The translations under genes were made by a program, and so were the position numbers. Shown here in pieces: positions 26,565 through 36,059 of a stretch of 36,785 nucleotides of DNA (position 1 is its first letter; each line of letters begins with the position of its first letter). Source of the DNA: Turicibacter sp. (lineage in GTDB: Bacteria > Bacillota_I > Bacilli_A > MOL361 > Turicibacteraceae). The stretch spans positions 1-36,785 of the forward strand of contig WRAJ01000022.1 of the NCBI GenBank assembly GCA_009780245.1, given 5' to 3'. The notes below the pieces were generated by a model, which was not told where the DNA came from, ran no database searches, and saw only the letters and a program-made list of their open reading frames with translations.

Positions 26565-27704
26565 GTGGAATTGATGGCAATTGAATGTCCGAAATGTAAA
26601 GGGAAGGTACATGTGGATAAAGAGATAGCGAAAATTTTTTGTATGTATTGTCGTACAGAGATACAGGTGAAGAAACCTAGTGTGGTTGAGACAACCGGTG
26701 AGAATCATGAATTTAAATCAAAGCTGGCGATTGCAACGCACTATGAAAAATTATATTTCTCAAGAGATGAGAAGAGCTTTAATCAAGTAATGAATGCGTA
26801 CGACGAAGCAAGATTGATAGGCGCCCATCATGCGGAATATTGGTTAATGAGAGCTCGCTTTTATGCGAAAGGGAAGTTGCATGAATTTTCAAAAGGTCGT
26901 GTACAATTGAACGAGCAAGCTACAATTATTGATCAATACACGTTGTGGATGGAGACAGCTTTAGAGCATTACGATGGTCTGGATGCAGAGATTTTAGCTG
27001 AGCAAAACAGGATGATTGCTGAGATTAAAGACGTGTTTGAGAAGAAATTGAAAGAAAAAGAGGAAAGAAAAAATCAGTTTTTGAACGAGCAAGCATCGCT
27101 TGAGCGTGCACGTGAAGAGGCAGTTAAAAAGAAAAAGCCCTTTGTTATTGCAATTAGCGTTTGTGTTGCTGTCGTCCTAATCGTCATCGTTACGCGATTT
27201 AATCGAGCTGCTGAAGCTGAGCGACACGAAACTATCACAAGCCATTTACAACAAATGACCATTTCTAATTGGGATTTAGAAGATACGCCGTACAATAATT
27301 TCTTGAATCTTGATTATGTTATTGCGTTTATAGCTGATCAACCAACGCGTCAAGAGGTACAACGGCTAGGGCTGGCAATGGAACCTAATACACATAACGA
27401 AAACGAACTTCGTACCGAATCAGGAAGTAGAGAATTCAATCTTGCTTTTTTATTTGATGGAACAGAACCTGATGCGATTATTTCGCGAGTGACGATGAGA
27501 AATGTTAGGTATTTTGATGGATTAGCCTTATACCAACTGGAGAACGTTAGGCTTTATAATATCCCTTATATTTTTAATATGCATTATGATGTCAACGCTC
27601 GTCTGCAATCTATGACGGTTATCTTTACTTATCAAGCAGCGACATTCCGAGTAAGTAGATTTTCTAATAACGGAGTTGAAATAAGAATAGATGCACCAAA
27701 TTGA
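26565..27704 (+). CDS. Zinc-ribbon, single-pass membrane protein, unknown function (copy 1)
   Basis: I do not recognise a family. It has 379 residues from a GTG at 26565, which has 9-nt spacing to AGGAG; an ATG three codons later is possible. A zinc ribbon CPKC...CMYC (Cys 8, 11, 26, 29) opens the protein. A helical segment of about 110 residues (ATHYEKLYFSR to ALEHYDGLDAE) looks TPR-like, then a charged coiled coil with many Glu/Lys. One membrane helix (about 192-210) follows KKKKPF, giving a cytoplasmic N-terminus. The ~165-residue outer part contains one module starting YNNFLNLDYVIAFI. The next gene is a close duplicate, with the same SD region, and the pair likely forms one transcript. 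It may link a cytoplasmic zinc domain to an envelope domain; any function is speculation. Confidence 0.8.
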   Translation: MELMAIECPKCKGKVHVDKEIAKIFCMYCRTEIQVKKPSVVETTGENHEFKSKLAIATHYEKLYFSRDEKSFNQVMNAYDEARLIGAHHAEYWLMRARFYAKGKLHEFSKGRVQLNEQATIIDQYTLWMETALEHYDGLDAEILAEQNRMIAEIKDVFEKKLKEKEERKNQFLNEQASLERAREEAVKKKKPFVIAISVCVAVVLIVIVTRFNRAAEAERHETITSHLQQMTISNWDLEDTPYNNFLNLDYVIAFIADQPTRQEVQRLGLAMEPNTHNENELRTESGSREFNLAFLFDGTEPDAIISRVTMRNVRYFDGLALYQLENVRLYNIPYIFNMHYDVNARLQSMTVIFTYQAATFRVSRFSNNGVEIRIDAPN

Positions 27705-27746
27705 TTCGGATTGATACCCAGAGATTTATAAGAGGAGTTGAGTCAT

Positions 27747-29363
27747 GTGGAATTGATGGCAATTGAATGTCCGAAATGTAAAGGGACGGTGCATGTGGAC
27801 AAAGAAATAGCGAAAGTTTTTTGTATGTATTGTCGTACGGAGATACAAGTGAAGAAGCCTGCTGTGACTGGTGGAAGCGGTGAGAATCATGAGTTTAGGG
27901 CAAAGTTAGCGATTGCGGAGCATTATGAAGAGCTGTATTTTTCAAGAGGAGAGAAAAGTTTTCCTCAGGTGATGGGCGCATATGACGATGCGAGGCAGGT
28001 CGGTGCGCATCATGCAGAATATTGGCTAGCAAGAGCTCGTTTTTATGCGAAGGGGAAATTACATGAATTTTCAAAGGGGCGGATTCAATTAAGTGAACAG
28101 TGGCCCATTATTGAGCAGTATAGACTTTGGATGGACACAGCTTTAAAGCATCACGAAGGTCTGGATGCCGAGATTATAGCTGGGAGGGAAAAGACGGTTG
28201 AAGAGATTAAAGCAGCTTTTGGTAAAAAGCAAAGAGAGGCAGAAAAAAGACGAGAAGCCGAAATAAGAAGCGAAGAATTTCTTAGAGAAGAACAGCGCGA
28301 AGAAGCAGCAAGGAAAAAACCGTTTAGAATTGCCATGGCGATCAGTGCGGGAATCTTTTTCCTTTTCTTGGTTAGAATTAGTAATAGTGAACCATCACAT
28401 GATACTTCTCCTGCTGAGGATTACGTTGTTGAATACAGTCCTTTTTTGTACCTGCCTTATGTAATTGAATTTCTGAGCGGCGGTTTAGATCACAATGAAG
28501 TGCTTAACCTAGATTTAGATTTTATTGGTGACTCACCTCTACGCGCTTCGCTAGAGCTAGGCGCAGATAGGATCACTTTTGGGACACGTTATATCAGTCT
28601 TTCGAATGTTACTGTGTTCGATGGCATTGATGTCACATTCTCTGATGCTGAGCGATTGGTAGAAAGGCAGAACAGGATAGTGGCTCATTTTTCTGAACAT
28701 TATGATATTGAGCTAATCGAATTTGTGCGCGACGATCTCATTGAATTTCGAACTGATGGTGTGCTTGTTATTATAGCAGCTAGGAGAGAAGCCAATCAGG
28801 AAAGAACCGTCATAAATATTTTCATTGATGAAGATGCCGTAGAAGACATCGAAAGGGAACCAGACCCGCGTGCTGAGAACTTGCCAGACATTGATTTAGT
28901 TGAAATTTCCTACGACGACTTTTTAAGCCTAGACTTTCTCGTTGAAGCGATGATCAGAGACCATTCACTAGAAGAAATTGAAGAAATGGCCATTTTTGTC
29001 GAGCAATTTTCAACGACTAGCTCTTTTTGGACAAGCAGGCATGGCAGAGATGGGCACGAAATTATGTTCCGTTTGAACGATGATCACACTAGATTGGAGA
29101 GCATCAACTTATCGAATGCTAGCTATCTTGATGACATAGTAGCAAGTGAAATCTATCGACTATCCCTTGAAGACATTGTTGAAATCCTTTATGACCACTA
29201 CGGCATAGAGGCACACATCGTCTTAGGACGCGAGGATCATCGCTTCATTGGGTTTAGATACGAAGGTTTCGATGTAACATTCGGGTACGGCAGAAGAGAC
29301 ACGGTTAATGTAAGCATCAACCGAGAAGGCTGGTGGTGGGATCAAGTTGACGGTATGGAGTAA
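27747..29363 (+). CDS. Zinc-ribbon, single-pass membrane protein, unknown function (copy 2)
   Basis: Paralogue of the preceding gene, 538 residues from a GTG at 27747 preceded by AGGAG. The first ~140 residues are nearly the same as copy 1, including CPKC...CMYC, KLAIAEHYEELYFSR and HHAEYWLARARFYAKGKLHEFSKGR. The Glu/Arg-rich coiled coil and membrane helix (about 203-220) have drifted. The outer part is very different and longer: two modules with related starts, YSPFLYLPYVIEFL (about 230) and YDDFLSLDFLVEAMI (about 390), each about 130-150 residues and mostly beta with acidic surface. Copy 1 has one such module. So a gene duplication was followed by module duplication. Unknown function. Confidence 0.8.
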   Translation: MELMAIECPKCKGTVHVDKEIAKVFCMYCRTEIQVKKPAVTGGSGENHEFRAKLAIAEHYEELYFSRGEKSFPQVMGAYDDARQVGAHHAEYWLARARFYAKGKLHEFSKGRIQLSEQWPIIEQYRLWMDTALKHHEGLDAEIIAGREKTVEEIKAAFGKKQREAEKRREAEIRSEEFLREEQREEAARKKPFRIAMAISAGIFFLFLVRISNSEPSHDTSPAEDYVVEYSPFLYLPYVIEFLSGGLDHNEVLNLDLDFIGDSPLRASLELGADRITFGTRYISLSNVTVFDGIDVTFSDAERLVERQNRIVAHFSEHYDIELIEFVRDDLIEFRTDGVLVIIAARREANQERTVINIFIDEDAVEDIEREPDPRAENLPDIDLVEISYDDFLSLDFLVEAMIRDHSLEEIEEMAIFVEQFSTTSSFWTSRHGRDGHEIMFRLNDDHTRLESINLSNASYLDDIVASEIYRLSLEDIVEILYDHYGIEAHIVLGREDHRFIGFRYEGFDVTFGYGRRDTVNVSINREGWWWDQVDGME

Positions 29364-29375
29364 GGAGTAAATGTG

Positions 29376-29903
29376 ATGAAGCAGATTTTTTTAGTGAGGC
29401 ATTGCGAAACAACCGGGCAATCTGAAGGCGATGAATTGACGTCGCTGGGCTTTGAGCAGGCTCGCGGTTTGGCTGGATTTCTGGCTGACTTTGAAATTCA
29501 TGCAGTGGTGTCTAGTCCGTTTGTCAGGGCGATTCAAAGCATTACTCCTTTTTGCAACCAGAACGATTTGACGCTTCGAACCGATGACAGGTTGGTTGAG
29601 CGGGTTTTAGGGTTGGGTCAAGTAAAAGATTTTTTAGAATTGTATCAACCGACTTTCGTAGACCTTGAGTTGAGATACGGCGATGGTGAAACGAGTAAAG
29701 AGGCGCTGCAACGGATTTTGGCGGTGATCGAAGAAGTAGAGTCTGGCACGGTGTTAGTTAGTCACGGTGGTCTTTTATCACTGGCGCTGATGCATTATGG
29801 CACGGGAGATGGGTTTCAATATTGGGAGCAGCTGGGGAATCCGGATGTGTTTTTGTTGACGCTTCGTGATGATGAGGCGGTGTTGCGACGATTATGGAAG
29901 TGA
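29376..29903 (+). CDS. Histidine phosphatase superfamily protein
   Basis: A 175-residue member of the phosphoglycerate-mutase-like branch. The catalytic motif at the N-terminus is LVRHCETTGQ, where RHG is usual; His and Arg are kept. SSPFVRAIQSITPF carries the second Arg, an acidic residue lies in RLVERVLG, and the second His is in LVSHGGLLSL. Broad-specificity phosphatases (PhoE-like) have this shape. AAGGAG suits ATG 29376. It follows the zinc-ribbon pair by 12 nt and is probably in the same transcript, but nothing links their functions. Substrate unknown. Confidence 0.85.
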   Translation: MKQIFLVRHCETTGQSEGDELTSLGFEQARGLAGFLADFEIHAVVSSPFVRAIQSITPFCNQNDLTLRTDDRLVERVLGLGQVKDFLELYQPTFVDLELRYGDGETSKEALQRILAVIEEVESGTVLVSHGGLLSLALMHYGTGDGFQYWEQLGNPDVFLLTLRDDEAVLRRLWK

Positions 29904-30008
29904 TATGACGATAGTTGCAACTTTGGAATTATTCAAGCGTTACGTTTCACCACTTTATCTTTTGAAAGTGCACTTTAAGGGTGAAGTCTGATTGTGCTAC
30001 TCGCGCTC

Positions 30009-30169
30009 TGCCACTTTTCTTTCAAAAATCGGGCTTTAGTGGCACAAATTGACTTATAGTGAATGTCAAATCCCTTAAAATCGGGTTAAAAATAAAATAA
30101 TATCCATATTTAGGTTAAAATGATGGCAAAAATGCCACTTTACCCTTGGAAAAACAGGCTCTAGTGGCA
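30009..30169 (+). repeat. Pair of dispersed hairpin repeats
   Basis: Copy A 30009-30044 and copy B 30133-30169 both begin TGCCACTTT, contain a run of A then GGCT, and end TAGTGGCA. Each forms a TGCCACT/AGTGGCA stem. A degraded third copy may lie at 29950-29985. They resemble small palindromic repeats scattered in intergenic DNA. Confidence 0.65.
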
Positions 30170-30258
30170 GAAGGTGTCTTAAACATTTAATCCCACAGTA
30201 AAAATAGGTACTGCAAACCCATCTCATCTATGTTATACTTATACATACCAACAGCCAA

Positions 30259-30283
30259 GGCGACGTTTTTGAAAAATGTCGCC
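30259..30283 (+). promoter_or_regulatory. Hairpin in the mfd leader
   Basis: GGCGAC (30259-30264) pairs with GTCGCC (30278-30283), and the inner T and A runs extend the stem to a 3-nt loop. A TATACT -10-like hexamer lies about 20 nt upstream. Followed by a mixed CTTTCT, so it is a weak terminator or attenuator. Confidence 0.4.
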
Positions 30284-30331
30284 CTTTCTGGCGTGCATGC
30301 TAATTCGCATTTGAAAGTTGAGGGAAAAGCA

Positions 30332-33300
30332 ATGAAGCTAATCACAGATTTTATTACTAGCACGGAGGAGTTCGAACAACTGCGGCAATCACTGCACAGC
30401 GGGAACACGCTGCTTTCGGGTGTGACCCCAACGCTTCAAGGGCAGCTTATTGCCGCACTGAAAAAGGCGCACGACCAGCCGGTGCTCGTGATCACCCGTA
30501 ATGAGCACGATGGGCGCAAGCTGTACGACACGCTGGTTGAGATGAGTGATCCCGACGAACCGGCACCGATCAGCCCTTTTTTGCTGGACGAATTTATGAC
30601 TGCGAACGTCCTATCAGCGAGTAGTGAACTCCGATTTGAACGGTTGCAGACGTTGAAATCCTTAACCGATCAGCCAAACCAAGTCGTCGTCGCAAACGTT
30701 GGCGCGGTTCGTCGGTATCTCACGCCAAAAACTGCCCTCGATCAAGCGGAAATCACACTCGAAATCGGCGCTATCCAAGAACCAGCGGACCTCATCCAAA
30801 AGGCTGTTCAGCTCGGGTACAAGCGCGTCTCAACAGTCATCACAGTCGGCGAATTTTCCGTGCGCGGCGGCATTTTCGACATCTTCCCCAAAGAAGCCGA
30901 GCACCCGATCCGCATCGAGTTTTTCGATGATGAAGTCGACACCATTCGCGAATTCGAGGTCGATTCCCAGCGCTCCACCCGAAAAATAGACCAAGCCGCT
31001 ATCACGCTCCTCTACGAATTCTATTTTGAAACCTCTGCTGCAACCAACTTTACTAAGACCATCCAACCTCTCCTAGACAAACACCTCTCAGGCTTATCCG
31101 GTGAAAGTAAAGACGTCCTACAAAGCGAAGTTAACAAAGACATCGCACGGATCAAGTCATACTCCGACCTCGATTTAATGCACAAATATTTGCGTCTCGT
31201 CTACGATAATCCCGCGACCATCCTAGATTACCTCGACAGCCCGCTCATCATCTGGGTAGACGCGGATAAAATTGCCCTTCATGCAGAAGCGACGGACGAT
31301 GAAATCGAAGTTTGGCAACGCACAGCAACGGCTCGCGGTGAGGTGCTTGCCGGTTTCAACATGCAGGCCGATTTTACGTTTGACCTGGCCAAGCAGCAAC
31401 TATTCCTCAGCGAGCACACCCGTAGATTAGCAGACGTCCGACTAGCTAAGATGTTGAATTTCCTGTCAAAAGGAGTGGAAGAATATCACGGGAATCTTGA
31501 ATTATTCACCGCTGAGTGCGGGAATCTCATTGCGCTTGGTAAAACCGCTGTGGTGGTGAGTGACAGTGCTGATTTGAGGAATAGTGTGATGCACCGGTTG
31601 ACCGAAGCCGGGACACCAGTTGTGGCGGTTGACACGCAAAAGGATGCGTTTAAAAAGGGGATTGTGAACGTCGCTCACGGCGCGATTGAGGCTGGGTTTG
31701 AGCTGATTGACCAGGGATTTGTGGTGTTCACGGATGCGGAGATCAGGCCGGGCAAGCGAAAGCGAAAGGCGGCTTATAAGGGGCGTGTGCGAGACGGCGT
31801 GCGCGTGAAGGATCACAATGAATTGCAACTCGGCGATTTTGTCGTGCATTTGCAGCACGGGATTGCGCGGTACGTGGGGGTGGAGACGATTGATATGTTG
31901 GGGGTAAAGCGTGATGTGTTAACCCTTGAGTACAAGTTGGGCGACCGTGTTTATGTGCCGATTGATAAGATTGATCTGGTGCAAAAGTACGTTGGCTCGG
32001 AGGGGGCTGTGCCGAAATTGTCCCGGTTAGGTGGACGCGATTGGGAGAAGACGAAAAAAGCCGCATCAGCGATGGTGAAGGACATTGCCCGCGAGTTGAT
32101 CGAGGTGTACGCGAAACGGAAATATTTACCGGGCTTTGCGTTTTCGAAGGACACGGCGATGCAGCGGGAGTTTGAAGAGGCGTTCGAGTATGTTGAGACG
32201 GCCGATCAGTTAAAGACGGCGGCGGAGATTAAGGCGGACATGGAAAAGCCGAATCCGATGGATCGGCTGCTTGTTGGTGATGTGGGATACGGAAAAACTG
32301 AGGTGGCAATGCGGGCGGCGATGAAGGCAGTCGTGGATCATAAGCAAGTTGTCTATGTGGCGCCGACGACGATTTTGGTACGTCAGCAATATGAGAATTT
32401 TAAGAAGCGCTTTGCGGATCATGCGGTGGAGATTCGTGTGTTGAACCGCCACGTTTCCGCACGGGATTTAGAGCTGATTTTGAGTGAGGTTGCCCTCGGG
32501 AAAGTGGATATTTTGATTGGGACGCATCGGGTGTTGTCTAAAGACGTGAAGTTCAAGGATTTAGGGCTCCTGATTGTGGACGAGGAGCAGCGATTTGGGG
32601 TTGAGCATAAAGAAGCGATTAAGAAGTTGAAGACGGACGTGGACGTGTTGACGTTGACGGCGACGCCGATTCCGCGGACGATGCAGATGTCGATGATTGG
32701 GATTCGTGGGATGTCGATGATTGAGACGCCGCCTGAGAATCGCTATCCGGTGCAGACGTATGTGCTTGAGGCACATGATAGCGTGGTGCGCGATGCCATT
32801 GAGCGAGAGTTGGCGCGTGGCGGACAGGTGTTTTATTTGCACAACCGGGTGTCGAGTTTGCTGTCGCACGTGCGAAAAATTCAGAAATTGGTGCCGGACG
32901 CTCGGATTGGTTACGCACACGGGCAAATGTCGCGTGAGGCGCTTGAGGATACGATGCAAGATTTCGAGGATCGTCAATTTGATGTGTTGGTTTGTACGAC
33001 CATTATTGAAACGGGCATCGACTTTCCAAACGCGAACACGTTGATCGTCGGCGATGCGTACCGGCTCGGGCTATCGCAGATGTATCAGCTAAGGGGTCGC
33101 GTTGGGCGAAGCGACAGAATTGCCTATGCGTACTTCTTGTACCCGCGAAATTACGTTTTAACAGAGAACTCGGAGAAGCGTCTGCAGACGATCCGTGAAT
33201 TCACCGCGCTTGGTTCCGGGTTCAAGATCGCGATGCGAGATCTCGCTATTCGAGGTGCAGGTGATATGCTCGGGACCAGACAGAACGGCTTCCTTGACAC

Positions 33301-33877
33301 AGTGGGATTAGATTTGTATACGAAGATGTTAGCCGAGGCCATTAGGGTTGCAGAAGCAGGGGTTGATTTTGAAGAGGCACTGCTGAGCGTCGAAGATTTG
33401 ACAACGGAAATGCTGGCGGAGTCGGCGCGCGAGTTGGACATTGGGATTGGCATTGACCGCTATATTCCGGATGCTTATATTGACGATGCATCTTTAAAAA
33501 TTGAGATGTACAAGAAGATGAAAGCGTTGCGTGACGATGCGGAGTACGCTGCGTTGAAAGAAGAGTTCGCCGACCGATTTGGCGAAATGCCGGAAGGCGT
33601 GGAAAATCTGGTAGATTTAATGTATTTAAAGAATTTGATCAACCCGGTCACAGAGCAATCAAAAGTAACAAAGACAACGCTGGAATTTGTGTTAAAGGCT
33701 GATATCAGCGCGGAGATGGATGTAAAGGCGCTTTACGGTAGGGCTCACGAAATAGGTAAATTCGTACGCGTACTATTCAAAGACGCAAAATTTATGGTGG
33801 TGTTTGACTTGCCAGCGAGTGGAGGAGATGCTGTTGAGGCGGCGATCCAGTTGTTTGGTGGGATGGGGGAAGGATAA
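30332..33877 (+). CDS. mfd: Transcription-repair coupling factor Mfd
   Basis: Displaces RNA polymerase stalled at DNA lesions and recruits UvrA. It has 1181 residues from the ATG at 30332 (MKLITDFITS), with GAGGG upstream; the frame is open further upstream without resemblance. Order of domains: UvrB-like N-terminal part (GGIFDIFP at about 180), RNA-polymerase-interacting CarD-like domain from about 490 (LGDFVVHLQHGIARYVG), RecG-like translocase with GDVGYGKTEVA (about 649-659), DEEQ box (about 750), TATPIPRTMQ, and TTIIETGIDFPNANT and QLRGRVGRSD in the second lobe, and a C-terminal TRCF domain. All motifs are intact. No neighbour repair gene is seen except the distant ung. Confidence 0.97.
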   Translation: MKLITDFITSTEEFEQLRQSLHSGNTLLSGVTPTLQGQLIAALKKAHDQPVLVITRNEHDGRKLYDTLVEMSDPDEPAPISPFLLDEFMTANVLSASSELRFERLQTLKSLTDQPNQVVVANVGAVRRYLTPKTALDQAEITLEIGAIQEPADLIQKAVQLGYKRVSTVITVGEFSVRGGIFDIFPKEAEHPIRIEFFDDEVDTIREFEVDSQRSTRKIDQAAITLLYEFYFETSAATNFTKTIQPLLDKHLSGLSGESKDVLQSEVNKDIARIKSYSDLDLMHKYLRLVYDNPATILDYLDSPLIIWVDADKIALHAEATDDEIEVWQRTATARGEVLAGFNMQADFTFDLAKQQLFLSEHTRRLADVRLAKMLNFLSKGVEEYHGNLELFTAECGNLIALGKTAVVVSDSADLRNSVMHRLTEAGTPVVAVDTQKDAFKKGIVNVAHGAIEAGFELIDQGFVVFTDAEIRPGKRKRKAAYKGRVRDGVRVKDHNELQLGDFVVHLQHGIARYVGVETIDMLGVKRDVLTLEYKLGDRVYVPIDKIDLVQKYVGSEGAVPKLSRLGGRDWEKTKKAASAMVKDIARELIEVYAKRKYLPGFAFSKDTAMQREFEEAFEYVETADQLKTAAEIKADMEKPNPMDRLLVGDVGYGKTEVAMRAAMKAVVDHKQVVYVAPTTILVRQQYENFKKRFADHAVEIRVLNRHVSARDLELILSEVALGKVDILIGTHRVLSKDVKFKDLGLLIVDEEQRFGVEHKEAIKKLKTDVDVLTLTATPIPRTMQMSMIGIRGMSMIETPPENRYPVQTYVLEAHDSVVRDAIERELARGGQVFYLHNRVSSLLSHVRKIQKLVPDARIGYAHGQMSREALEDTMQDFEDRQFDVLVCTTIIETGIDFPNANTLIVGDAYRLGLSQMYQLRGRVGRSDRIAYAYFLYPRNYVLTENSEKRLQTIREFTALGSGFKIAMRDLAIRGAGDMLGTRQNGFLDTVGLDLYTKMLAEAIRVAEAGVDFEEALLSVEDLTTEMLAESARELDIGIGIDRYIPDAYIDDASLKIEMYKKMKALRDDAEYAALKEEFADRFGEMPEGVENLVDLMYLKNLINPVTEQSKVTKTTLEFVLKADISAEMDVKALYGRAHEIGKFVRVLFKDAKFMVVFDLPASGGDAVEAAIQLFGGMGEG

Positions 33878-33900
33878 CACAAAAGGAAAAATAAACATGA

Positions 33901-33924
33901 GATAAATCCAAAAAAGGATTTATC
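33901..33924 (+). terminator. Hairpin after mfd, weak terminator
   Basis: GATAAATCC (33901-33909) pairs with GGATTTATC (33916-33924) around six A, without a T run. It may end or stabilise the mfd transcript. Confidence 0.4.
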
Positions 33925-34019
33925 AAATAATATGTACAAATCTTCTGAAAACGTTGGAGGAGCATTTAGAAAGATAGATATTACACTTCTCTCGATGTAT
34001 TTGGTGAATAGTATGGAAT

Positions 34020-34073
34020 AAACCATGAAAGTTACTTACTACTTAGAATAGTAAGTACTTGCATGGTTTGTTT
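34020..34073. terminator. Bidirectional terminator between mfd and the ATPase gene
   Basis: AAACCATG (34020-34027) pairs with CATGGTTT (34062-34069), and ACTTACTA (34034-34041) with TAGTAAGT (34049-34056) inside. T and A flanks exist on both sides. It lies just after the ATPase stop on the minus strand. Confidence 0.7.
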
Positions 34074-34085
34074 TGTGCTATCTGT

Positions 34086-35996
34086 TCAATCAGAATCTTC
34101 GTTGTTGTAGTATAGGTTTTTTTCTGTTTTATCAATGCTGATTAGTCTTTTTCTATGTGCGACTTTAGTGCACCAAAGAGAAACCTTTTGTACACTACAA
34201 CCAACAAACTCTGAAATTTCGCTTGCACTCATTGCAGCATCTTTATCTAGTGAAGCAATTAATCCTAATATTTTAATCTCCACCTCTGTGTAATTTCCTT
34301 CCCGAATTGAAACTTCTCGGTGAATAATTTCATCAAGTTTTTCGTCACACTCGAAGCAACGTTTGGTTTTCATCATAGCTACATCTTTTTCAGGGTAAAC
34401 AACATTACATCCTGAGCAACTATAACTTTTGAGAGAATCCTTGGCGAAATAAGCATCGTATTCGGCCATAACCGCGTCATAAATGAATCGAACAGCAGTA
34501 AATTCATCCTTGGTTTCTGCGTATGGAATATTGTTATCCATACAAATATCATAGTCTAGTGCGTATAGGAAATAATTACCACCACTTTTGGAACTCCGAT
34601 TTTCTTCTAACAAGTGTATAACGAAATTTTCACGAAGAACTTCTAGATATTTACTCCTAGAAGAATCTAGCATAAAGTGACTTGCTGGGCGAGCGCCTTT
34701 TTTATTTTTTTCATCAAGTGCTCTTCCTAAAATGCTATTCCACATGTCCATATGAAAACCAGGTATAATTCTCTTTTTGATAGCACCTTGGAACTGCTGC
34801 ATGTATATCTTACGGGTCGCTCTCATTCCTAAATTGATATCATTTAAGCGAATTTTCGAATCAGCATTATTCAATTCAGCAATTGCATTTTGTAGAATCA
34901 ATCCAACTGTTCTTGGAACGCCCATTGATGCTCTAGTAATTCTTTGAATAATAATGTCTTGATTACCAGTAAAAATTTTGTCAAATGTTAATTCGGGGTT
35001 AAACGAATTTAATCTACTTTCAATTAGATTGGAAGTGAAATTTTCTAAAGCTTTGATTGCTCCCACAATTCCATCGTATCTTTCGACAAAGTCATTGAGA
35101 TCGAGTGAAACTGGGAATATATCGCGTCCAATTAAAATGTTTTTTCCAAAATCGTACCGGCTAGTAATAGTTCCTATTTTGAAAAAGATATTGTTTTTTG
35201 AACCTAAGAGTTTTTTTAGTAAAGAAGAAAATTTTTCTTGCTCAGAAACTGATAAATCTGAGAATTCATCGACAAAAATATAAATAGAATCTATTTTGCT
35301 TTTAATCCTAACTGTATTTAGGGTATCTAAAAAATTTTGAACGCTGATGCCACTAATTTTTTCTATGTTACGAACTGCAGTTAATTCTGTCACTCTATCA
35401 TGGCCAGCAGATAATTGAATTCCTTTTTTAGAAATAGAACCTGAATAAGATTCTTTTGTTCCAAGTCGGGACTGCTCTATCTCTTTGCTGATACCACTTT
35501 TTAACTCTACTCCGTGTTTTAAAATATGCAAAATTTCGTCAAACTCTTCTAATTTGGAGTTATCTTTTTTTAATATTTTAAAAGGTTCTGAATCAAACAT
35601 CTTACTTAGTTGTCTTTTTAGCTCGGTAACAATTTCGCTAATAAAGGTTCTTTCAATCTTTTCTTCATTTTCTTCTTCGAAAATTTCTTTGCATTGGCTC
35701 AAATCTATGTATATTGGTAATACCCTATCTGCTCCTAAATATCTGCTCGCACTAGCTTTTTTAGAAGTTATGCTTTTTAGGCATTCATAATACGCTCTCA
35801 TTAGCAACGTTGTTTTTCCAGTTCCACGTCTCCCAGTAACGAAATTATCTTGATTGCTCAAAAATATTGGAAGATTATTAAAAGTATCAACGTAATAGTC
35901 TTCTAATTTTTGTAGCTGCTCAGGATCATCTATTGAGATGTAATCTGATCTTAAAATTGATTGAAAAGCTTTTTTAACATTTTGTGCATCAGTCAT
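34086..35996 (-). CDS. P-loop ATPase with zinc ribbon and winged-helix C-terminus
   Basis: A 636-residue protein I cannot assign to a named family. Walker A GRRGTGKTT is at 55-63, Walker B IYIFVDEFSDL at about 238-248, and a sensor-like Arg in ITSR near 280, together suggesting an AAA+/ORC-like or STAND-type NTPase. A glutamate-rich stretch (about 103-115) and a helical middle region follow. Near the C-terminus is a zinc ribbon CSGC...CFEC (Cys 527, 530, 547, 550), then a helix-turn-helix (SASEISEFVGCSVQKVSLWC, about 590-610). Such ATPase-plus-DNA-binding proteins occur in mobile and defence islands. Codons are much more AT-rich than in the neighbours, which suggests transfer. GAGG precedes ATG. 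Single gene; any partner would lie outside or be absent. Confidence 0.8.
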   Translation of the reverse strand: MTDAQNVKKAFQSILRSDYISIDDPEQLQKLEDYYVDTFNNLPIFLSNQDNFVTGRRGTGKTTLLMRAYYECLKSITSKKASASRYLGADRVLPIYIDLSQCKEIFEEENEEKIERTFISEIVTELKRQLSKMFDSEPFKILKKDNSKLEEFDEILHILKHGVELKSGISKEIEQSRLGTKESYSGSISKKGIQLSAGHDRVTELTAVRNIEKISGISVQNFLDTLNTVRIKSKIDSIYIFVDEFSDLSVSEQEKFSSLLKKLLGSKNNIFFKIGTITSRYDFGKNILIGRDIFPVSLDLNDFVERYDGIVGAIKALENFTSNLIESRLNSFNPELTFDKIFTGNQDIIIQRITRASMGVPRTVGLILQNAIAELNNADSKIRLNDINLGMRATRKIYMQQFQGAIKKRIIPGFHMDMWNSILGRALDEKNKKGARPASHFMLDSSRSKYLEVLRENFVIHLLEENRSSKSGGNYFLYALDYDICMDNNIPYAETKDEFTAVRFIYDAVMAEYDAYFAKDSLKSYSCSGCNVVYPEKDVAMMKTKRCFECDEKLDEIIHREVSIREGNYTEVEIKILGLIASLDKDAAMSASEISEFVGCSVQKVSLWCTKVAHRKRLISIDKTEKNLYYNNEDSD

Positions 35997-36030
35997 TGTT
36001 CATCGCCTCACTTTAAAATATTTATTCGCA

Positions 36031-36059
36031 ATTATAATATAAAATGTTTGATATTTCGA
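36031..36059 (-). promoter_or_regulatory. Promoter of the ATPase gene
   Basis: On the minus strand TCGAAA (36054-36059) and TATAAT (36031-36036) with a 17-nt spacer, about 35 nt before the start codon. Confidence 0.5.

Larger units (their letters stand above)
29904..30331 (+). other. Gene-free stretch before mfd with short repeats and a leader hairpin
   Basis: About 430 nt. It contains two copies of a 36-37 nt hairpin repeat, a diverged CACTTT-rich stretch near 29948-29978, and the mfd leader hairpin at 30259-30283. No gene is supported; an in-frame extension of mfd into this stretch lacks resemblance. Confidence 0.6.

Noticed and set aside
30230..30331. N-terminal extension of mfd by 34 codons
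   Set aside because: It includes the leader hairpin and a promoter-like element; the ATG at 30332 has GAGGG and starts like Mfd.
32561..32977. Minus-strand frames inside mfd
   Set aside because: Low-complexity His/Arg composition, no SD, and they lie opposite conserved helicase motifs.
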